Origin: Streptomyces sp. 378
GTDB taxonomy: Bacteria; Actinomycetota; Actinomycetes; Streptomycetales; Streptomycetaceae
NCBI RefSeq assembly: GCF_030124145.1
Contig: NZ_JASKMS010000015.1
Location: 124,001 to 188,000, forward strand
Length of the DNA: 64,000 nt
Direction: 5' to 3'
Each line of letters begins with the position of its first letter. Position 1 is the stretch's first letter. Both the position numbers and the translations under genes were made by a program. This document shows, piece by piece, positions 1-9,187 of the stretch. The notes under the pieces were generated by a model. It worked only from the letters and a program-made list of their open reading frames with translations. It was not told the DNA's origin and did not search any database.

Positions 1-15
1 AGCGACCTTCAGGTC

Positions 16-2478
16 ATGGCAGAGCTGGACGGCTCAGACCCCTTGTTCCTATGGCGATTTGCGCAAGCGGAAACGGAGTTGCACGAGACGACTCGTGTGC
101 AGTCGTGGAGCGCACTGGACAACTACGGGCTCTTCCGGAACTGTGAGTACAGCTACTACGTGTCAGACGACGCGAGACCTACGATGCTTCTCGTCGAACA
201 GGACCACTCTCGAGCGCTGCGCATTGAAGTTCAGCAACGCTACGACCGTCATGACGTTCCCAGCCCGCAGAGGCCTGTCTTCGTGCCGGTGGTCTCCGTA
301 TACGGCACGTCTACGGCGCCGATCTATCGGCCTCTTCCAGACGTACCCGAGGTGGGGAGACTCGTCGAAGTCTCAGACGTAAATGTGTGGCTGGGTGCTG
401 GCGACCATGAGGTTGCCGACGGGCTGGAGGGTTTCCATCACCTGACGGTAGAAGCAGCAGCCTTCTGGACCTGGCAGATTTCCACCGCCCGCCCCGAGCT
501 CTTGCCGCTAGCCGCGTCTACGGGCGAGCTGTACGTGAGCCTTTCCTTCCACGATCCCTCAGCGTGGCGGGCTGCGTTGGACGGCAATCCTGGTACAGAA
601 AGTGAACGTCCCTGGGTCGACGTCCGTGGCGCCGAACCTGGGCTCGTCGATCTGCGCCTCTACGCGGAGGGCATGGCCAGCCTTCTCGCAGACGCAAACG
701 GAGCCGACCGCATCCTGCTACGAGCCCTGCTTGGAGGCATCACGCAAACCGCCGGATTGGTGGACGAGGATCTTGACGCGCTCGTCGATCAACTGGCGCC
801 CGAGGGTCCCAAACAGATGTTGCACGTCGAACTGAACCCACGCCTTCCGCTGCGCCCCGGTCCACTCCCTACGGCTCGACTGGTACAATCTGCCGCTTCC
901 GCCACGGTTCTTGACGAACTGGGTCGGTACCTCGATAGCGCCGGTACGCCAGTGGGGACCATCCCCTCGGAGAAGCGTACCCAGGTTCTGCAGAAGGTCG
1001 TGGGGCACTACTTCGCGCTCATCGAGGATATGGTGGCCGGTCTGGCGGCCGAGGGACTCGTCGAGTCGCTGATTTTGCGGCACGAAGCGCTCCTGTACGA
1101 CGAGGCCTTCAATGACCAGATCCTCCCATCGCGCATCGCCTGCTTCGGAGAGGCAAGCCAGCCGGCCGAGAACCTTGTCAGGACCACCAAGCGCCAAGTG
1201 GAAGCTGCTCAGGCCAGCCGATTCCTCATCGAATACGTCGCTGCCCAACCTCCCAGTGGAGACTCGTCACTCACCCTGGACACGTACGACCACCTCATGG
1301 CGTTGTCTGCAGAACTCATCTCTCGTGCCACTCTCTCGGAAGCCATTCACCACGACTTCTCAGAGGCTCAACTTGCCTTGTTGGCCTCCGGCCGACTCGG
1401 TGTCTCCCGCGGCGACCAATACGAATCAGGCTCCAACGCCCTTGCTACAGCCCGAGCAGAGGCACTCCTGCTTGCGGCACCGACTCGTCATTCCCGCCGG
1501 GGATCCGAGCCCCAAGGGCCCACCGCACAGGTAGAAGAAGCAATGGTCGCCGAGTTCGGCTTCTCTCTCACCGACTTGATCCAGGGTGTCGGCGAGGTCA
1601 TCGCCCTGGGGGATGAGCGCTGCCAGTCAGAGCCCTACACCCTTTCAGAGTCGGTTGTTGCCGATCACTTGTCCACGACGCTGCACTGGGAACATGAGAA
1701 AGCGCAGACCTTCCTCGATCGGCTCACACTGCGTCCCCGGGCCAAGTTCCTTTCTGTCAACTCCGATGCGTGGCCGTGGCGCTACAACCGTGAATGGTCG
1801 TACGTTCGACGCCCGCTTATCCGTGTGGGCACAGGGGACGGCTCTCAACTCGTCTGGGGAGCCAGACACACTTGGAGCAGTGGCTCGTATTGGGTCAACC
1901 TCATCTACTCCGGACGGTTGCGCAGCACGTCATCGCCGATGAAGAAACTGCTGGGAGTGATTCGGCAGGACGAGAACAAGGCCTTCGAAGCGCATGTCGT
2001 CGACACACTCAGGGCTGGAGGCTGTTCCCTCGCTGTCAGGGGTGTCTCCAAAATCGCGGGACGTAGACTCACGTCAGTCGAGGGTCACGATCTGGGCGAC
2101 ATCGATGCGCTTGGTATCAACGCGGTTAGACGCGTGATCATCGTTATCGAAGCCAAGGACTTCGAGATGTCACGTAATCCGACCGAAATGGCCAACGAAG
2201 CCGATGCTCTATTGCGCGGCGACAAAAGTGCTCTCGTCAAACTTGGTCGCCGCACAGAGTGGGTACGCCAAAACCTCGCGGCAACGTTGACTCACTTCCT
2301 TGGGGATCGCGATAGCACCAGCTGGACTGTTACATCCGCCATCGTCACCAGCAGGGATCTTATGGCTCCCCGAGTGCTTGCCTCCAACGTGCCAGTAGTC
2401 CCTATCAGCGAATTCGAGCAGTGGGTCGCCGCGGAGCTCGTTCGGGGTAAGCGAGGCAATGGGGGACGCCGCTCTTGA
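16..2478 (+). CDS. Large protein with C-terminal PD-(D/E)XK nuclease-like domain
   Basis: I do not recognise the N-terminal ~600 residues of this 820-residue protein; they show no membrane segment or P-loop. The C-terminal quarter looks like a restriction-endonuclease fold: D695 and D697 in a GDIDALG stretch, then E712-A-K714 in a hydrophobic strand (IVIEAKDF), which is the D-x(n)-E-x-K arrangement of PD-(D/E)XK nucleases. A DNA- or RNA-cleaving role in defence is inferred from that motif and the neighbouring defence genes. The frame is open back to base 1 and no strong ribosome binding site precedes the ATG at 16, so the gene may begin outside the window. GC content looks lower than in the core genes on the right. 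Confidence 0.7.
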   Translation: MAELDGSDPLFLWRFAQAETELHETTRVQSWSALDNYGLFRNCEYSYYVSDDARPTMLLVEQDHSRALRIEVQQRYDRHDVPSPQRPVFVPVVSVYGTSTAPIYRPLPDVPEVGRLVEVSDVNVWLGAGDHEVADGLEGFHHLTVEAAAFWTWQISTARPELLPLAASTGELYVSLSFHDPSAWRAALDGNPGTESERPWVDVRGAEPGLVDLRLYAEGMASLLADANGADRILLRALLGGITQTAGLVDEDLDALVDQLAPEGPKQMLHVELNPRLPLRPGPLPTARLVQSAASATVLDELGRYLDSAGTPVGTIPSEKRTQVLQKVVGHYFALIEDMVAGLAAEGLVESLILRHEALLYDEAFNDQILPSRIACFGEASQPAENLVRTTKRQVEAAQASRFLIEYVAAQPPSGDSSLTLDTYDHLMALSAELISRATLSEAIHHDFSEAQLALLASGRLGVSRGDQYESGSNALATARAEALLLAAPTRHSRRGSEPQGPTAQVEEAMVAEFGFSLTDLIQGVGEVIALGDERCQSEPYTLSESVVADHLSTTLHWEHEKAQTFLDRLTLRPRAKFLSVNSDAWPWRYNREWSYVRRPLIRVGTGDGSQLVWGARHTWSSGSYWVNLIYSGRLRSTSSPMKKLLGVIRQDENKAFEAHVVDTLRAGGCSLAVRGVSKIAGRRLTSVEGHDLGDIDALGINAVRRVIIVIEAKDFEMSRNPTEMANEADALLRGDKSALVKLGRRTEWVRQNLAATLTHFLGDRDSTSWTVTSAIVTSRDLMAPRVLASNVPVVPISEFEQWVAAELVRGKRGNGGRRS

Positions 2479-2589
2479 TCTGGACCCCTATGTATGGGAT
2501 CGAGGGGGCGCCGTCCAAGCGAACCAGCATGTGGCCGAGGGCGCTGTCTGAGGTTCTTCCGGCGTGCGGTGGGTACTTTTATCGGATGG

Positions 2590-2757
2590 TCAGAGCGGGT
2601 TGTCGGTTTTCAGGTGCGTTCGGCCGTTGCCTGGTCGGTGTGGTGCTTCCCTTCGAACTCGGTGGGCTGAGGTAGCGGAGCCGTTTCTGGCTGTGCCGGG
2701 AGTTGTAAATGCCCTCCATCTACCCGAACAGCGCGATGCTCGCCTCGGTCGTTGATG
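2590..2757 (-). pseudogene. Remnant of IS3-family transposase C-terminus
   Basis: Read on the minus strand this stretch gives an IS3-type OrfB tail: a helix ending MEGIYNSRHSQKRLRYLSP, then TEFEGKHHTDQATAERT in another frame. The match to the usual pattern (IEGFYN-RRRHS-LGYLSP-EFE) is clear, but there is a TAG where Tyr is expected just before MEG, and a frameshift after the LSP. No ORF upstream supplies the catalytic core, so only the last ~55 codons survive. It is a decayed scrap showing past IS activity in the island. Nothing else is recognisable in the 2479-2832 intergenic stretch. Confidence 0.6.
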
Positions 2758-2832
2758 AGACTCGTTGTATTTGGGTCAGACCGCAATTCCGTGAATGATC
2801 TTCGGATCCGCCGGCCCGCAGGCATCACGCTC

Positions 2833-3663
2833 CTAGTCGCGGCCGAAGGGCTGCGGCGCGACGACCTCTGCCGGCATGGTGTGGGTGCCAGTGAGGTCTT
2901 CGACCACGGCGAGGTCGAGTTCGGCGGCACGCTCCCACATGTACATCTGCTGTTCAGAGGTCAGGCCCAGCGCCTCGTCAGAGGCGATGAGTTGGAGAGC
3001 GGCGGCGGCTAGTCCGGGCGCAGCCGCAGCCACGGCCTGGCGCATGGCCTCGTCGGCGGCGTCGGCCGCGGGCAGGTCAGCGGCGTAGTGCGCGGCCATT
3101 CCGTGGACCTCGACCGCCCGAGCGCTGATCCGCTCCAGGGCGGCGTTCGCGCAGGCATCGCCCTGGTCGGCGCGCAGCACGGGGTCCACCCGCTGGTGGC
3201 CCGCGGTCACGGCGGCCGGTCGCGGCGGTGCGTGCTCGGGACTGGGTTCCTGCGCGGGCTCGGGGAGGGCTGCGGCAGCGACCCTCGGTGAGCGGCTGCG
3301 CAGCTTGTCCACGCGTTGGCGCACCCAGGCGTTGATGCGTGGGCGGGCGGCGTCGATACCGCGGGCCGCCGCGGCATAAACGAGATCCCCCAAGAAGAGG
3401 GTCACCTCGCGGGCAAGGGCGTCAATGAGGTAGCGGCGGAACTCGCCGTCGTGGGATCGGTGGTCGTAGCCGTCGTGGTAGCCGTCGGCGTACCGGTCGG
3501 GGGCGTCGAAGAGTTCGGCCTGGCCGATGAGCGAATTGTCCCGGTCGTCGCGTACGTTGCCGCGCATCCCGTTGGAGGAGGCGCGGGAGTAGTCGAGGTG
3601 GGTGCCGGCGGGATACACGGCCTCCACTAGCCTGCGGTTTGGCGGCTGTTCGTTGTCAGACAT
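2833..3663 (-). CDS. Hypothetical protein, Ala-rich C-terminal half
   Basis: A 276-residue protein with no recognised domain. The ATG at 3663 is preferred over an in-frame start at 3849, because the extra 62 residues are Arg/Ser-rich and look like translated leader. The N-terminal part is charged and has a Tyr/His/Asp cluster (DRYADGYHDGYDHRSHDGEF, about residues 57-76). A predicted helix follows, then a Pro/Glu/Ala linker, and an Ala-rich helical C-terminus containing EQQMYMWERAAELD. No signal peptide or clear membrane segment. It diverges from the PIN gene across about 510 bases. Function unknown. Confidence 0.55.
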   Translation of the reverse strand: MSDNEQPPNRRLVEAVYPAGTHLDYSRASSNGMRGNVRDDRDNSLIGQAELFDAPDRYADGYHDGYDHRSHDGEFRRYLIDALAREVTLFLGDLVYAAAARGIDAARPRINAWVRQRVDKLRSRSPRVAAAALPEPAQEPSPEHAPPRPAAVTAGHQRVDPVLRADQGDACANAALERISARAVEVHGMAAHYAADLPAADAADEAMRQAVAAAAPGLAAAALQLIASDEALGLTSEQQMYMWERAAELDLAVVEDLTGTHTMPAEVVAPQPFGRD

Positions 3664-3854
3664 GGAAGCACTGTAGGTGGGCGCACTGACAGTGCGAGGG
3701 CGAATCCCATCGCGTGAGCGACGCCGAAGGCGCCCTGACGGGGAGCCCCGGCCGGACACTAAGGAGGCGGCGACTCTGCCACTGAGAACACCGCCGTCTT
3801 CCGATCGGGAGCAGGAGCTCGGCAGGCCAAGCCAGAAGTCGAAGATCATTCACG

Positions 3855-3946
3855 AAATCGGGGCCAGAACCTTGATTTTCCCCACCCGGTGCTCACGGGT
3901 TCCCCAGACTTGCTCTCCTTGATTCCTCACCTGGGGGCCCCGATTT
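3855..3946. repeat. Inverted repeat in the divergent intergenic region
   Basis: AAATCGGGGCC at 3855-3865 is matched by its exact reverse complement GGCCCCGATTT at 3936-3946, with a 70-base spacer that contains two CCTTGATT copies. It lies in the 3664-4174 gap between a minus-strand hypothetical gene and the plus-strand PIN gene. It could be a regulatory structure or the ends of a small lost element. No gene or other signal was found in that gap. Confidence 0.4.
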
Positions 3947-4174
3947 GCGGACCCATGCCGCACGGTTCTCACAACCCGGGGTACCGCTAACGACCGTGTC
4001 ATGAGCCCTCGCCCTTGCAATCGACCATGGAGGATGGTCTCTGCTGGTTCAACGAGTGTCAGGGTGGGGCAGACCCGCGGATTTCGGTGGCCGCCTGCCG
4101 GGATCGGCTGCCACGATGTGGCTGGCGAAGCTGCCCGCAACGGTGCGGCAGCCCGAGAGGCGAGGGAGTTGTCC

Positions 4175-5116
4175 ATGCTGCTGCGGCCCGGGGTCTCCTG
4201 CGAGAAGGCGATCAGGTTCCTCGACGATCTGGTCCAGGGCGGGCTCAACGACGTCCGCAACTCCGTCCCGCACTTCGCCCAGCCGATGCTGGCGGGCGTG
4301 GAGCCCTCGAAGCTGGCCGGGCCCGACCTGGTGGTGACGCTGCGGCAGTACGCCCAGTGGACCGCGACGACCGCCCGGCAACTGGCGGGTGTCTTCGCCG
4401 ACCCCGCGGTACCGGCGCGGCTGCGCGGCGAGCACTACAGCCACATCGTGCACAGCCCCCTGACGCCCTACCGAACCGCGCTGCTGCTGCACTGGGAGTT
4501 GGACGAGCTGGCGACGTACTTCATTGAACTGCAGAACCGGATGCGGCGGACCGTGGAGGACTACCGCAGCTACCGGGAGCGTGTCCTGGTCGTGGACGCG
4601 AACACCCTGCTGCACTGTCAGCGCTTCGACAAGATCCCGTGGTCTCGGGTGTGCGGAAAGGGCCTGGCGACGCTGGTGATCCCGCACGTGGTGGTGGAGG
4701 AGATCGACACCAAGTCCTACTCCGAGGGCAGCGAGAAGATCAGGAAACGAGCGCGCGGGGTCTACGAGTTGCTGGGCGACGTCCTCAAGAGCCTGTCCGA
4801 CGACGGCCGCTTCGAACTGCACGACGGCACCGAAGTCCAGGTCCTGCGCGACGAGCTTGGGCACCGACGCCTGCCGAACAACGACGACGAAGCCGTGGCC
4901 CGCGCGGCCCACCTGCAGCAGGCCATCGCGCCGCGCCAGATCACCGTCATCACGCGTGACAACGGGATGCGCGGCAAGGCCATGACCTGGTGCCTGCCCT
5001 GGGACTTCCCACCGGACAAGTACCTGATCCCCGAGGACGGCTTCGGTGCGAAGCACCGCGAGGCGAACCTTGCGAGCATCAGCGTCGACGTCCCCGAGGA
5101 CGGTGACGACATCTAA
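4175..5116 (+). CDS. PIN-domain ribonuclease-like protein
   Basis: A 313-residue protein. Residues 1-130 are helical with no recognised family. The C-terminal half is a PIN domain: a hydrophobic strand with D141 (VLVVDANTLL), a VVEEID stretch, an acidic DDE cluster at 237-239 before a helix, and D262 in ITRDNGMR, which together supply the acidic residues for metal-dependent RNA cleavage. The ATG at 4175 is chosen because GAGGGA lies 7 bases upstream; a longer frame starting at 4001 encodes unconvincing sequence. The gene stands alone with no antitoxin-like partner, and it converges with the kinase gene 21 bases away. The RNA target is unknown; a role as a defence effector is inference. Confidence 0.75.
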   Translation: MLLRPGVSCEKAIRFLDDLVQGGLNDVRNSVPHFAQPMLAGVEPSKLAGPDLVVTLRQYAQWTATTARQLAGVFADPAVPARLRGEHYSHIVHSPLTPYRTALLLHWELDELATYFIELQNRMRRTVEDYRSYRERVLVVDANTLLHCQRFDKIPWSRVCGKGLATLVIPHVVVEEIDTKSYSEGSEKIRKRARGVYELLGDVLKSLSDDGRFELHDGTEVQVLRDELGHRRLPNNDDEAVARAAHLQQAIAPRQITVITRDNGMRGKAMTWCLPWDFPPDKYLIPEDGFGAKHREANLASISVDVPEDGDDI

Positions 5117-5137
5117 GCGCGGGTTGCCCCGGCCTTA

Positions 5138-6568
5138 TCAGATGGAGCGGCCGCCCGGCGGCCGCCGACGAATCGCGATGAGAGCCTCGCGCGCCTGGTT
5201 TGCCAGGGCAGAATCCGGACCATGCTTGCCTATCAAGTCGTTGTACAGGCTGCCCAACTCCTGTACCGACTCTGCGAAGCGGTGCACATCGCGCAGCAAC
5301 AGCCCTGCCTGCAGGCGCACCTCAAGAACCACGGTGTCCGTGGGTGCGCGGTGGGCGCGCAACTGGGCCAGTTCGCGCTGGAGGTCGCCCAGCGCGCGTT
5401 GATGTTGGCCGAGCCCGATCCGGCAACGGGCGGCCTGAATGCGGCAGGTCAGGGCGTCCTCAGCACCCTGCGCGCCGAGGAGGTCGAACTCATGAGCTAG
5501 GGCCTCGTAGGCCGACAGCGCCTCGCTCAGCCGACCTGCCTCGAAGAGAGCTTGCGGTGTTCCCAGGCGGTCGGTGTGCCCTTCCGTACTGACCGGCTCG
5601 GGGGGCACATTGCGCACGCCCCTCGACGCGACTGCCGGAACTTGAGGTGCGTCGGGGCCGGGCATAAGGACCGGGGGCACCGTCAAGATCGGCAGTCCGG
5701 GGAAGGAGAGGTACCCGCGATGCTGTTGTGGCAGGTGGCCCAGGAGCTCGTCGATCACGTGGCGGGCGCTATTGGGGCGCGCGTCGGCGCGCTTGGCCAA
5801 CAGATCGAGGACGAGTCGTTCGAGTCGCGGGTCGACGTCCGCACGGTGGTTGCGTAGTTGTGCAGGCTGCTGGAGCACATGCGCACACATCAGGTTGACG
5901 ACGTTGCCCCCGTCGAATGGCCGCTCGCCGGTCAGGAGCTCGTACAGGACTATGCCCAGGGCGTAGAGGTCGGTCTGGGGCGTGATACGACCCGCATCGA
6001 ACTGCTCGGGTGCCATGTAGTGCGGGCTGCCGATGATCTGTTGGGGCTTCGTCAGACGGGTGGGCGCATTCACGCCTAGTGCCATGGCGATGCCGAAGTC
6101 CAGGACCTTCACGGTGCCGTCGACCGTGATCATGATGTTGGCTGGTTTGATGTCACGGTGGATCACGTGGACATCGTGCGCGTGGTGTAGAGCGGCACAT
6201 ATGTGCAGTGCCAAACACACGGCCCACACGGGAGGCACGCTGCCGGAAGTGTCGATCACTCGCTTCAGGGAAATGCCCTGCACGAGTTCCATGACCATGA
6301 ACATGCGGTCTGCGGTGCCGTCCAAGAAGGCGTCGTACACCTGGGGGATGCCCGGGTGATGCAGCTGCGCCGTCACGCGCACCTCCCGGCGGAAGCGCTC
6401 CACGACGGCGTCGCCATCACGGTGGGCAGTGAGGTTGTCCAGGATGAGCTTGACGGCGACATCTCGCCCCAGAGTCAGGTCGTTGGCACGCCAGACCTGG
6501 CCCATCCCGCCTTCCTCGATCGACTCACGCAGCGCGTAGCGCTTGGCGATGATCCGTGGCTCAGGCAC
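5138..6568 (-). CDS. Ser/Thr protein kinase with C-terminal helical region
   Basis: A 476-residue Hanks-type kinase. The domain fills residues ~10-270: glycine loop EEGGMGQVW (18-26), ATP-binding K40, catalytic loop HRDIKPAN (137-144, D139), DFG 157-159, and SPHYMAPEQ in the activation segment. There is no transmembrane helix or PASTA domain, so it is probably cytoplasmic. Residues ~330-460 form helical pairs resembling TPR repeats (LFEAGRLSEALSAYEAL and similar), suggesting protein binding. The GTG start overlaps the 3' end of the AIPR gene by 8 bases, so the two are translationally coupled. This implies that the kinase modifies or senses the AIPR protein or its trigger. Substrates cannot be read from the sequence. 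Confidence 0.88.
   Translation of the reverse strand: MPEPRIIAKRYALRESIEEGGMGQVWRANDLTLGRDVAVKLILDNLTAHRDGDAVVERFRREVRVTAQLHHPGIPQVYDAFLDGTADRMFMVMELVQGISLKRVIDTSGSVPPVWAVCLALHICAALHHAHDVHVIHRDIKPANIMITVDGTVKVLDFGIAMALGVNAPTRLTKPQQIIGSPHYMAPEQFDAGRITPQTDLYALGIVLYELLTGERPFDGGNVVNLMCAHVLQQPAQLRNHRADVDPRLERLVLDLLAKRADARPNSARHVIDELLGHLPQQHRGYLSFPGLPILTVPPVLMPGPDAPQVPAVASRGVRNVPPEPVSTEGHTDRLGTPQALFEAGRLSEALSAYEALAHEFDLLGAQGAEDALTCRIQAARCRIGLGQHQRALGDLQRELAQLRAHRAPTDTVVLEVRLQAGLLLRDVHRFAESVQELGSLYNDLIGKHGPDSALANQAREALIAIRRRPPGGRSI
5147..5165. terminator. GC-rich hairpin between convergent genes
   Basis: GCGGCCGCC and GGCGGCCGC form a near-perfect palindrome at the 3' end of the kinase gene, just past the stop of the convergent PIN gene. 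It could terminate transcription from both sides. There is no T-tract, as is usual in Streptomyces. Confidence 0.4.
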
Positions 6569-8732
6569 CGTTCGTGCCGTCCCCCCGCCTCACGTCTCCG
6601 TCGGTTTCGCCTGAGTGCGGCTCGGTGCTTCGGGCCTCGTGCCACAGCTCCAGCGCAAGGTCGCTCAATGTGGGGCCGCCGGGGAGGGCCCACTGCGTGC
6701 TGGCCTGCACCGCGAGCGGGGCGTCGTCCCAGCCGGCCTGCCGCCACATGTGCAGGATCAGGCCAGCCGGGGAATAGCGCGCGCCGTCAGCCGCCCACAG
6801 CAGGGGCTTGGCCCTGTCGTTAGTCCATGTCGCCATGAACCGGTTCGGGTCGGCGTTCAGCCACTCCCCGATTGCCTCGTCCTCCCGGGGCCTGGGGTGA
6901 TACATGAGCTGGGTGCCGTCCTGCAGCCGGTGCTGATCGACCAGGAGCCGCATCGGGTTGGGACGCCGTCCCCGACGTGGCTCGGTGGGACGCTGGTAGG
7001 AGGCGAGCTCGGGGTGGTGCCCCTGGCCGTCGAACGAGGCCAGGACTGCCGCCGCCAGTTCCCGGGAGGCGGCCGCCTGCGTGAAGGTGCGCGAAACGAA
7101 GCTGTGCGGCCCGTACCGCCGGTCGACTTCCGAGATGAGGTGAGCCAGGGTCTGCGCGGTGAGTTCCGGAGCCGCCTTCAGTGTGGGCTGCCAGTCCGTG
7201 TCGAGGTCGTCGATCGCCTCGGTGTCCGCGCGCTGGAACACCAGATGGGCCACCAGGAGTGCGCCGCTCTCTGCGATCGCGGCGGCGCGGCCGGGCAAGG
7301 TCGCCGAGAGGTCGTGGACGGTCTGCTGCACGGTACGCAGCAGCTGCACGGAACGCCAGATCTGCACGGCGTTGGGCGGCTCGGCGAACAGCTGCGTATA
7401 GCCGCCCTCCGGGGCAGACTGCCACAGGAAATCTGTGGAGGCACGAGCCCCTGCGGCAATCCGCGCGTCGGGATGGGCGCAGGCCAGCGCAGTGGCTGCT
7501 TCCAGCACGGTGCAGCCTGCATCGGGCGCGGGCTCAAGCTCTCCGCGCTTGATGACGTAGTCCTTGTCCAGGGTGATTCGGAAGTCGTCGCGAATGTACG
7601 CCTGCGCCTGGTCCAGCGCGATGAAGTCGCGCCGCTCTACATGGTTTTGAGTATTGGTGGCCACCGTGACCGAGGTGGCGAACCCTGGCGGGGTCTGTCC
7701 GATGGTAATGATCCGCACCATCACCTTGGCCTCCGCGAGCGTCTGCGGGTCGTCCGCGAAGGCGCGGTACAGCGCTGCCACGGTCTGTGCGCCGTTGACG
7801 ATCTGCGCGTCGGTCATCGTGAGGCGCACCGGCGCGCCCTGGGCGCGGCGGCCGAAGTACTCAGCGGTGGTCGACTCGCACAGCACCGTGATGCCGTTGT
7901 TGAAATACCAGAAGTGCTCAGGGTTTTTGGCCAGGCTGTCGTCAAGTGTGGCGTTGACGGATGTGTGCCCCAGCGGGCGGCGTACGTTCACGTTGAACAG
8001 TTCTGCGCCGTGCAGCTCATACCAATGGGCGATCTCGTCCGCGGTGACCGTACCGACGTGGGAGGGATAGGGCAGGTCTTGCCCGAACCAGCCGTCGGTG
8101 AAGGTAGCGGTCACGGTCAGCGGCTGCGGCGCTACGTCCTGGCGGATAGCGGCGTGCAGGTCGCTGCTCGCCAGCACCCTCAGATCGGTGCGAGTGTCCA
8201 GGTCGGCGGATTCCCCGTGGATTAGCTGCAGGGCACGAGTCGCTGGTGCTGCCGGCCCCATAACGGCAGCGACGAGGTGGACCTGGGGCGTTGGCTGGGC
8301 GAGCACGTGGCGGATCCGGTCAGCGAAGGCCTGAAACCGGGCGTTGAAGCGATCGAAGTCCAAGTTGTCCAGCGTCCGGAAGGCATGGAGGAGCTTGGAG
8401 GCGTCGGCGGACGTGAACCGGGCAGTGCCCTGGTCACTCCACTTGGCCTGAATCAGCCACAACTCGCCGGTTGCCGGTGACGTGGCCACGGCATCGATGC
8501 CGAAGTCATCGGCTCCGTCAGTGACAGCGGCGGCCGCCTCCTGCGCGGTGCAGTCGGTTACGATCCGCACGGCCTTCGCCGCCAGGGCGCGGGAGAAGAA
8601 CACGATCTCCCGGGTTCGGGTGAACTCGCCGTCCCCCAGCTCGATCAGCCCGTCGAACTCGCCCGCGAGGGCCTGCCGGACCTGCCGCACTTGCAAGGGC
8701 GTGGCCACCTCCGGGTTGCTCCCTGCCGTCAC
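6561..8732 (-). CDS. AIPR-family abortive-infection protein with N-terminal nuclease motif
   Basis: A 723-residue protein of the AIPR (abortive infection phage resistance) family, shown by the conserved block FWYFNNGITVLC and IVNGAQTVAALY near residues 270-330 and NTQNHVERRDF shortly after. Near the N-terminus, GIDAVA (D80) followed by LIQAKWSD (Q95-A-K97) fits a PD-(D/E)XK-like nuclease core. The GTG at 8732 is chosen because GGAGG sits 6 bases upstream; the open frame continues to 9386 but encodes a basic Pro/Arg-rich shadow. Its TGA lies inside the start of the kinase gene. Members of this family block phage growth at a cost to the cell; how this one acts is not established. Confidence 0.85.
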   Translation of the reverse strand: MTAGSNPEVATPLQVRQVRQALAGEFDGLIELGDGEFTRTREIVFFSRALAAKAVRIVTDCTAQEAAAAVTDGADDFGIDAVATSPATGELWLIQAKWSDQGTARFTSADASKLLHAFRTLDNLDFDRFNARFQAFADRIRHVLAQPTPQVHLVAAVMGPAAPATRALQLIHGESADLDTRTDLRVLASSDLHAAIRQDVAPQPLTVTATFTDGWFGQDLPYPSHVGTVTADEIAHWYELHGAELFNVNVRRPLGHTSVNATLDDSLAKNPEHFWYFNNGITVLCESTTAEYFGRRAQGAPVRLTMTDAQIVNGAQTVAALYRAFADDPQTLAEAKVMVRIITIGQTPPGFATSVTVATNTQNHVERRDFIALDQAQAYIRDDFRITLDKDYVIKRGELEPAPDAGCTVLEAATALACAHPDARIAAGARASTDFLWQSAPEGGYTQLFAEPPNAVQIWRSVQLLRTVQQTVHDLSATLPGRAAAIAESGALLVAHLVFQRADTEAIDDLDTDWQPTLKAAPELTAQTLAHLISEVDRRYGPHSFVSRTFTQAAASRELAAAVLASFDGQGHHPELASYQRPTEPRRGRRPNPMRLLVDQHRLQDGTQLMYHPRPREDEAIGEWLNADPNRFMATWTNDRAKPLLWAADGARYSPAGLILHMWRQAGWDDAPLAVQASTQWALPGGPTLSDLALELWHEARSTEPHSGETDGDVRRGDGTNGA

Positions 8733-9187
8733 GCCCTGCCTCCGTCCGATGGTGATCCCAGCACTATACGAGCGTGGACGCGCGTGGGTTCGTGAGAGTT
8801 CCCCGTCAGGCCCTGGAGTGCGCCTGTCTGATGGATGTAGCGCCACCCACGGCACAGGCGCCGAGGGCATCCGTGGTGGTCGTGCCACCTGCCCCCATGA
8901 GGTGGGGTGCGCGTAAGAGCGGCGGGCTGCGGGCGGTGGCTTGAGGTGGGTCCCTGCGGGCCGAGGGGAGTGGACTTCTTGGGCAGGCATGTTCAGGGCT
9001 AGCCCAGGACAGTCCTGTCGGCCATGAGTTGGCCAAACGACGCTGCGGATCGGGGCGGGAAAGTTGGCACCATGTGCTGCTCCGGCGCCGCGCCCAGTCT
9101 TGCTGTATTGCCAGTCGTTGTGTGAGGACTCGGCAGCGCTGGTCGTGGGCGGTCCAGGGAACCGTCTGCCCCTCGAGGTCTGTGACG
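8733..9187. other. Intergenic stretch upstream of the AIPR gene
   Basis: No gene is supported in these 455 bases. On the minus strand a TATAGT hexamer at 8763-8768 lies about 30 bases before the AIPR start and could be a -10 box, but no good -35 is visible. The rest is unannotated GC-rich sequence. Confidence 0.4.

Noticed and set aside
3664..3849. Upstream extension of the 276-residue hypothetical protein
   Set aside because: The 62 added residues are Arg/Ser-rich and overlap the likely promoter region.
4175..5116. VapC-type toxin-antitoxin pair
   Set aside because: The protein is far longer than VapC and no small antitoxin gene is adjacent.
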